Positions 59,930-64,000 of a stretch of 64,000 bases of DNA are shown one piece after another. Origin of the DNA: Aliidiomarina sedimenti (GTDB taxonomy: Bacteria; Pseudomonadota; Gammaproteobacteria; Enterobacterales; Alteromonadaceae). How positions within the stretch are numbered: the stretch's first letter is position 1; each line of letters opens with the position of its first letter. Location of the stretch: NCBI RefSeq assembly GCF_003986955.1, contig NZ_PIPN01000003.1, forward strand, positions 248,001 through 312,000, read 5' to 3'. A model generated the notes under the pieces. It made no database searches and was not told where the DNA came from. It saw nothing but the letters and a program-made list of their open reading frames with translations. The position numbers and the translations under genes are program-made.

Positions 59930-59995
59930 TCATTGAATTGGGTGCCGGCGAATGAAATCAATTCAACATTCAAGCCCCGCGCTTGAATGTTGAAT
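59902..59995. repeat. REP pair 11 (inverted), overlapping the end of the RAYT gene
   Basis: Unit 59902-59936 (loop GCGGG, slightly altered left arm ATTCAATACGGGCGAGC) encodes the end of the transposase. Unit 59961-59995 (loop CCCGC) has perfect arms. Confidence 0.93.
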
Positions 59996-60032
59996 ATGGC
60001 GGCGGCAGGTAGAGTTTTGCTATGATGCCCGG

Positions 60033-61028
60033 ATGCTGAAAAAAACTGAGCCAGTAGGCCACATCCACGACATCATCCGCGACAAGGCAGGCCCCGATCA
60101 CCGGGTTTTGTGTGTCACGACGTCCATATCCGAGATTAAAACACTCGACGAACTGCTTGGCTGCAAAGTCACTCATTCGCCTTTAATGCTTCACCATTCA
60201 TGTGCGGTCATTATTCACGGCGGAGGAAAGGCCGCCCGCAAGGCTTTATCGGCAAGTACTGCGCTTGAGTTGCCGCTGCTATACACCGATTTCGGACCAT
60301 TAAAAAGCTTTCGCCATAAAGCTCATGAGTCGTTATCGATGAACTTTGATCACCTGGGTTTTGCTCACGACTCAAGTCGTGAAACTCACCTCGAAGGGCT
60401 GATTAAAACCCCTTTAAACGCGGCACAGTTAGAACGCACCGAGCAGATAATTCGCCAATGGAAAAGCATTCGTGCCTCGCGTTGCAATCATACTACCGGA
60501 CCTCATTTACCCAGCCAGAAATTTGTTGCAGTACTCGCTGAACCCGTAAACAAAGGCACAGATTTTCGTGCAAGTGCACAAGCAACGGTGGGCCTGTGTG
60601 AGCAAGCGAGACAAGCCTATCCCGAACATGAAATCGTTATCGTGCAGGCTGAAGATTATGCTGCGGATGCGATTTCAGAAGCCGCCGCAGTTTTGGCTCA
60701 TAGCTCGCCGGTTGGTTTTGAGGCCCTGCTGTGGGGGAAACGGGTTCATGTGAGTGGTATGCCCTTTTACGCAGGCTGGGGCCTGACTGATGACCGATTG
60801 CCGGCGCCAGCTCGACGAAGTCCACTGGAAGCGGGAGTTGCTCAGTTGGCATATGCGTACCTGGTGGAATATTCAAGATACGTGAGCCCCTATGACCATA
60901 AACGGCTGACCGTCGAAGAGGCGCTAACTCTATTGGAGAAAACGCGTCCTGACGCGTTGGCTGAGGCTCAGAAAAAGGCAAAGCAACGTGCAGCCGCACC
61001 ACGCTGGTTACGGTGGCTGATGCGCTAA
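60033..61028 (+). CDS. KpsC-like capsule polysaccharide (Kdo) transferase, single domain
   Basis: The 331-residue protein carries the KpsC/LipB signature near residues 245-265 (VHVSGMPFYAGWGLTDDRLP) and HSSPVGFEALLWGK, which belong to the beta-Kdo glycosyltransferase of capsule linkers. KpsC usually has two such domains (about 670 residues). Only one is present here, and no kps transport genes are near. It may add Kdo to a different surface glycan. The start MLKKTEPVGH is the first ATG, without a clear Shine-Dalgarno. It lies between REP pairs 11 and 12. Confidence 0.82.
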   Translation: MLKKTEPVGHIHDIIRDKAGPDHRVLCVTTSISEIKTLDELLGCKVTHSPLMLHHSCAVIIHGGGKAARKALSASTALELPLLYTDFGPLKSFRHKAHESLSMNFDHLGFAHDSSRETHLEGLIKTPLNAAQLERTEQIIRQWKSIRASRCNHTTGPHLPSQKFVAVLAEPVNKGTDFRASAQATVGLCEQARQAYPEHEIVIVQAEDYAADAISEAAAVLAHSSPVGFEALLWGKRVHVSGMPFYAGWGLTDDRLPAPARRSPLEAGVAQLAYAYLVEYSRYVSPYDHKRLTVEEALTLLEKTRPDALAEAQKKAKQRAAAPRWLRWLMR

Positions 61029-61034
61029 GCGCAG

Positions 61035-61125
61035 ATTCAATGTTCAAGCGCGGGGCTTGAACATTGAATTCAGGTATTGCAGATAGGTCAATTCAACATT
61101 CAAGCCCCGCGCCGGAACGTTGAAT
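61035..61125. repeat. REP pair 12 (inverted), after the KpsC-like gene
   Basis: Unit 61035-61069 (loop GCGGG, perfect arms) and unit 61091-61125 (loop CCCGC, right arm with GCCGGAACG) lie in the gap before rfaH. Confidence 0.93.
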
Positions 61126-61203
61126 TGGTATATGGTATTCATCAGATGTAGAATGATTCTCATACACGATTAGTGCGGGTATGTCGGTTTTAAAGGGAGC
61201 TAT

Positions 61204-61692
61204 ATGACGGACTGGTATCTTTTGCATTGTAAGGCGCGGCAGGAAGCGCGAGCGAAAATGCACATAGAAAATCAAGGCTATACCACCTGCCTTCCTACCA
61301 TTCGTCTGCAGAAAACCTTGCGCGGAAAGCGTCAGGTGGTTGAAGAAGCGCTGTTTCCAAGTTATCTGTTTATTCAAATAGACATGGAAAATGCCAATTT
61401 CAATTCCATCCGCAGTACCCGCGGGGTCAACGGCTTTGTTCGGTTTGGCGGTATACCAAGTAAAATTCCGCCGTCGGTAATTGAGCAGTTTCAGGCGTTG
61501 GAGGGTCAACAGACAGATCCTCAGGCGCAGTTTGAAGCCGGTGCCGAAGTTGAAATCGCGGAGGGCCCGTTTGCTGGGTTGCCAGCGGTTTATAAAATAA
61601 GTAAGGGCGACGACCGTTGCCTGGTTCTACTGGAAATGATGGGTAAACAGCAGCAACTAGAACTAAAAGAAGCTGCACTTAAAAAGCGCTAA
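61204..61692 (+). CDS. rfaH: Transcription antiterminator RfaH
   Basis: RfaH is a NusG paralog that is recruited at ops sites to express long surface-polysaccharide and toxin operons. The 162-residue protein has WYLLHCKARQEARAKMHIENQGY, FPSYLFIQIDMENANFNSIRSTRGV and a C-terminal KOW-like domain (EVEIAEGPFAGLPAVYKI) that can refold between helix and barrel in the family. AAGGGAG precedes the ATG. It is followed 21 bases later by the RmlD-like gene, suggesting one operon. No clear ops sequence was found in the window. Confidence 0.93.
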   Translation: MTDWYLLHCKARQEARAKMHIENQGYTTCLPTIRLQKTLRGKRQVVEEALFPSYLFIQIDMENANFNSIRSTRGVNGFVRFGGIPSKIPPSVIEQFQALEGQQTDPQAQFEAGAEVEIAEGPFAGLPAVYKISKGDDRCLVLLEMMGKQQQLELKEAALKKR

Positions 61693-61713
61693 CACAGTAA
61701 GCGGGACGCTTAG

Positions 61714-62535
61714 ATGACAATCGAAAAGACACTACTATTGGGTGCGTCAGGCCAATTGGGACATGCATTGCTGCGTGAACTTGAGTCTGTTCGGGAAGTA
61801 TTGTCACCGAACCGCCGCGAACTCGACCTCACTGATCTTGAAAGTGTAGAAACCTACCTGGAACAGCAGCAACCCGACTTGATACTGAATGCTGCGGGTC
61901 TCACCGGGACGAAGAAAAACGAAGAAAATCCGCAACTTGCAATGCGGTTGAATAGTGAACTTCCACGTGTGCTTGCCCGATATGTGCGCGGTCGCCCCAA
62001 TGCAAGCCTGGTCCATTTTTCGTGCGTGGATGTATATGGGAAGCCAAATCAGCGCGAACGCTATTGCCACGAGGACGACCAGACAAATCCGTTAGGTATT
62101 TATGCCCAAACAAAGTTGCAGGGGGAACAGTCGATTGTAAGTAACTGTTCTAACTATCTGATTTTCAGGCTTTGTTCATTGTATTGCGACGCTACAAAGC
62201 ACGCTCAGACAAAACCCGACCCTATAGTCGTTGGCGCTCCGACCTCGGTGCGCTACGTGGCGAGTACCGTGGTACGTACCTTGAAGCGGATTGATCGCCG
62301 CGTGCTTAAAGTGGTGCCCGGCGTGTATAACCTGTGTAGTAAAGGCAGTGCCGACTGGCAGCGTTTTTTCCGCGAAGTGAGCATGCAATATAATAATCCG
62401 CAATTATTGCAGCAAGAGCCGAGCTCAAAAGTAGTTAGCCTCGGCACCTCCGTCAGCGTACAAAAAGCTGAAGATAACTTTTGCCTGTTTGTCCCGTCAT
62501 GGCAGGCACAGCTTAAATCCTCCCTAAGCAAATAA
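61714..62535 (+). CDS. RmlD-like dTDP-4-dehydrorhamnose reductase family protein
   Basis: The 273-residue SDR protein has the nucleotide-binding LLGASGQLGHALL, NAAGLTGTKKNEENPQLAMRLNS, and the catalytic YAQTKLQGEQ (YxxxK). It resembles RmlD-type sugar nucleotide reductases but no rmlABC genes are nearby, so the exact substrate is uncertain. It is probably co-transcribed with rfaH. REP pair 13 follows. Confidence 0.83.
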   Translation: MTIEKTLLLGASGQLGHALLRELESVREVLSPNRRELDLTDLESVETYLEQQQPDLILNAAGLTGTKKNEENPQLAMRLNSELPRVLARYVRGRPNASLVHFSCVDVYGKPNQRERYCHEDDQTNPLGIYAQTKLQGEQSIVSNCSNYLIFRLCSLYCDATKHAQTKPDPIVVGAPTSVRYVASTVVRTLKRIDRRVLKVVPGVYNLCSKGSADWQRFFREVSMQYNNPQLLQQEPSSKVVSLGTSVSVQKAEDNFCLFVPSWQAQLKSSLSK

Positions 62536-62539
62536 AACA

Positions 62540-62619
62540 ATTCAACGTTCAAGCCCCGCGCTCGAATGTTGAATGGGCTGACGAATTCAATGATCAAGCC
62601 CCGCGCTTGAATGTTGAAT
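62540..62619. repeat. REP pair 13 (direct tandem orientation)
   Basis: Units 62540-62574 and 62585-62619 both have loop CCCGC, so they are direct repeats, 10 bases apart. It is the only tandem pair in the window. Confidence 0.92.
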
Positions 62620-62728
62620 TCGTTGTCTTTTGGTGGGAGTTGCTTAGAATAGCGGTAATATAAGAATAAACACACATATCAGGATGTTGCGCGCGGTTAT
62701 CAGGTCGTGGCGCTGGGGTAGAATAATT

Positions 62729-64000
62729 ATGAGCAAGCTGCTGTCACGCTTTGCTCGGGTTGCGCTGTTTGCGTGTCTGAGTGGTTCCTCTTTGTCTGTT
62801 GTTGCAGCGTCGGGCGCTGAAAACGATGCAACACCGATGTCCAATAACATGGCCAAAGTCGCCGGGGGTGAACATTTTACCCTGGTAGTGCGCGACGACG
62901 GCAGCATCTGGTCGATTGGCCGGGGTGGCCGACACGGACAGGGCTCTGACAGCGTCAGCGACCTCAAACCTATTATTGGGCCATCAGGCGCCACCTATGT
63001 CAGCGCGGGCAGCGAACACAGCTATGCGTTGCTTAACGATGGTAGCGTACTAGGATGGGGCAACAACTACTACGGCCAGCTTGGCGACGGCACTCTGTCG
63101 ACCCGCAACTATCCTGTTGAAGCCATTCTTCCCGATAGCGAAAAGGCCGTCGCAATCGCAGCGGGGCACGACTTTGGCCTACTACTGACTGACACAGGGA
63201 CAGTCAGGGCATCCGGCTACAATGCGAACAACCAGCGCGCCAATGCCGCAGATGCCTGGGGCGCGATTCAGTTTCCGCCTGAAGCCGCCAGCATTACCTA
63301 TATTGCTGCTGGCTACCGCCACGGGTTGGCGTTGGACGACAATGGCGTTGCCTGGGCCTGGGGTAGTAATAGCGATGGCGAGCTCGGCAATGCCGCGGCC
63401 GCCAACCCACAAGCCGAGCCAGTGCGGGTGGACCTTCCGACCGACCGTCGTTTCATACAGGTGGCAGCGGCCTACAGTACCAGTTATGCACTGGATGAAA
63501 ACGGCATTGTATGGTCGTGGGGCAATGATATCAGCGGGCTGGGGCGATCGGGCAGCGGCGCACCCGCGATGCTGACGCATCCGGAATTGAATAACATCAC
63601 ATCAATCCATGCCCGCGGAACCGATGATGTGGATGACGGCGTTTTGTTTATGGCGCGGGACGACAGCACGGTTTGGGCGCTCGGTAACAACAGCGACGGT
63701 CAACTCGCCAGTGGCAACACCGTCAGCACCCGCGATGCTGTGCAAATGCGCTTTGAGAACGTCACCCCCATTGAGTTGCAGCTGGGTTATCGCAGTGCCT
63801 ATGCAGTTGTGGATGACCAGCGGGTGTTTGGCTGGGGTTCGAACCATCTGAACTACAACATGCTGGCGCAATCAGATCGATCTATGCATACGCTGCCGGT
63901 TGCGTTGCGCGGCGAAAGTATATTTTCTGATGGTTTTTCGCGGACCGCGCTGACAGACAGAGATCTGCCGTACTACGTGCATTTCCACGGGTTGCAAAGT
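62729..64000 (+). CDS. Secreted RCC1-repeat protein (5' part, runs off the window)
   Basis: From ATG 62729 the frame stays open for 424 codons to the window end. It has a signal peptide (ending near LSVVAAS) and at least six RCC1-type blades of about 50-60 residues: VAGGEHFTLVVRDDGSIWSIG, SAGSEHSYALLNDGSVLGWGN, AAGHDFGLLLTDTGTV, AAGYRHGLALDDNGVAWAWGS, AAAYSTSYALDENGIVWSWGN and others, the GWG/NxxGQLG pattern of a beta-propeller. Further blades or domains may lie beyond 64000. Function is unknown. It may be a surface or periplasmic binding protein. Confidence 0.9.
   Translation, partial: MSKLLSRFARVALFACLSGSSLSVVAASGAENDATPMSNNMAKVAGGEHFTLVVRDDGSIWSIGRGGRHGQGSDSVSDLKPIIGPSGATYVSAGSEHSYALLNDGSVLGWGNNYYGQLGDGTLSTRNYPVEAILPDSEKAVAIAAGHDFGLLLTDTGTVRASGYNANNQRANAADAWGAIQFPPEAASITYIAAGYRHGLALDDNGVAWAWGSNSDGELGNAAAANPQAEPVRVDLPTDRRFIQVAAAYSTSYALDENGIVWSWGNDISGLGRSGSGAPAMLTHPELNNITSIHARGTDDVDDGVLFMARDDSTVWALGNNSDGQLASGNTVSTRDAVQMRFENVTPIELQLGYRSAYAVVDDQRVFGWGSNHLNYNMLAQSDRSMHTLPVALRGESIFSDGFSRTALTDRDLPYYVHFHGLQS

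Noticed and set aside
59996..60032. GGCGGCAGGTAG before the KpsC-like gene as an RfaH ops element.
   Set aside because: It does not match GGCGGTAG with the required trailing TG, and it lies directly at the start of a single gene and not a long operon leader.

Overview
The window is about 64 kb of chromosome from a Gram-negative, marine-type gammaproteobacterium, most likely order Alteromonadales and possibly near Idiomarinaceae. This placement is an inference from protein style (cmoAB, ruvABC-ybgC-tolQRAB-pal-cpoB, asnA/asnC, gltBD, an Mrp-type antiporter operon, BCCT and DASS carriers, several beta-barrels). No rRNA gene is present to confirm it. Coding density is high, almost every gene is intact, and only the first (LysR regulator) and last (RCC1-repeat protein) genes are cut by the window edges.

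Layout: 1-2.2 kb LysR fragment, cmoB, cmoA (minus strand). 2.3-9.6 kb a membrane diguanylate cyclase, aspS, yebC-ruvC-ruvA-ruvB. 9.66-9.84 kb, in the gap after ruvB, a promoter plus terminator on the minus strand that look like an unannotated small RNA. 10.1-15.5 kb ybgC-tolQ-tolR-tolA-tolB-pal-cpoB. 15.6-18.8 kb two identical tRNA-Lys genes, nadA, an SDR protein, a DUF2798-type membrane protein, a small lipoprotein and tRNA-Ser(GGA). 18.9-25 kb an S9 peptidase, a 46-residue membrane protein, a chemoreceptor, a porin and a short PBP-like protein. 25-31 kb gltD-gltB (minus strand). 31.1-32.6 kb a DASS carrier. 32.7-39.6 kb an eight-gene overlapping Mrp-like cation/proton antiporter operon (minus strand) with three separate NuoL/M/N-type subunits. 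39.7-41 kb bfd and two complementary bacterioferritin subunits. 41-42.7 kb asnA and asnC (divergent). 42.8-46.9 kb arsR-acr3-GAPDH and an Na/Pi-type carrier. 46.9-54.6 kb DUF3429, a Ca/Na exchanger, BCCT, and an Fe(III) ABC transporter behind a Fur-box-like palindrome. 54.8-62.5 kb an M1 peptidase, a TraF-like barrel, a small barrel, a REP-associated (Y1/HUH) transposase, a single-domain KpsC-like transferase, RfaH and an RmlD-like reductase. 62.7-64 kb a secreted RCC1-repeat protein.

The most striking structure is a family of 35-bp hairpin repeats. Each unit has two arms of about 15 bp around the asymmetric 5-nt loop GCGGG or CCCGC. I count 26 units in 13 pairs: eleven inverted pairs with the loops in the same order, one pair in the opposite order and one direct tandem. 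They occur almost only between genes, and several supply a gene's stop codon or abut its ribosome-binding site. A REP-associated tyrosine transposase (RAYT) lies between two pairs, and its own last residues are read from a repeat. Repeat density is highest around that gene. This looks like a lineage-specific REP/RAYT system.

Other points worth attention are the candidate sRNA with an exposed anti-Shine-Dalgarno stretch, the three-antiporter Mrp operon in which one subunit lacks the TM5 glutamate, the heme-type/ferroxidase-type bacterioferritin pair, and the ars operon that has the arsenate-detoxifying GAPDH but no ArsJ.
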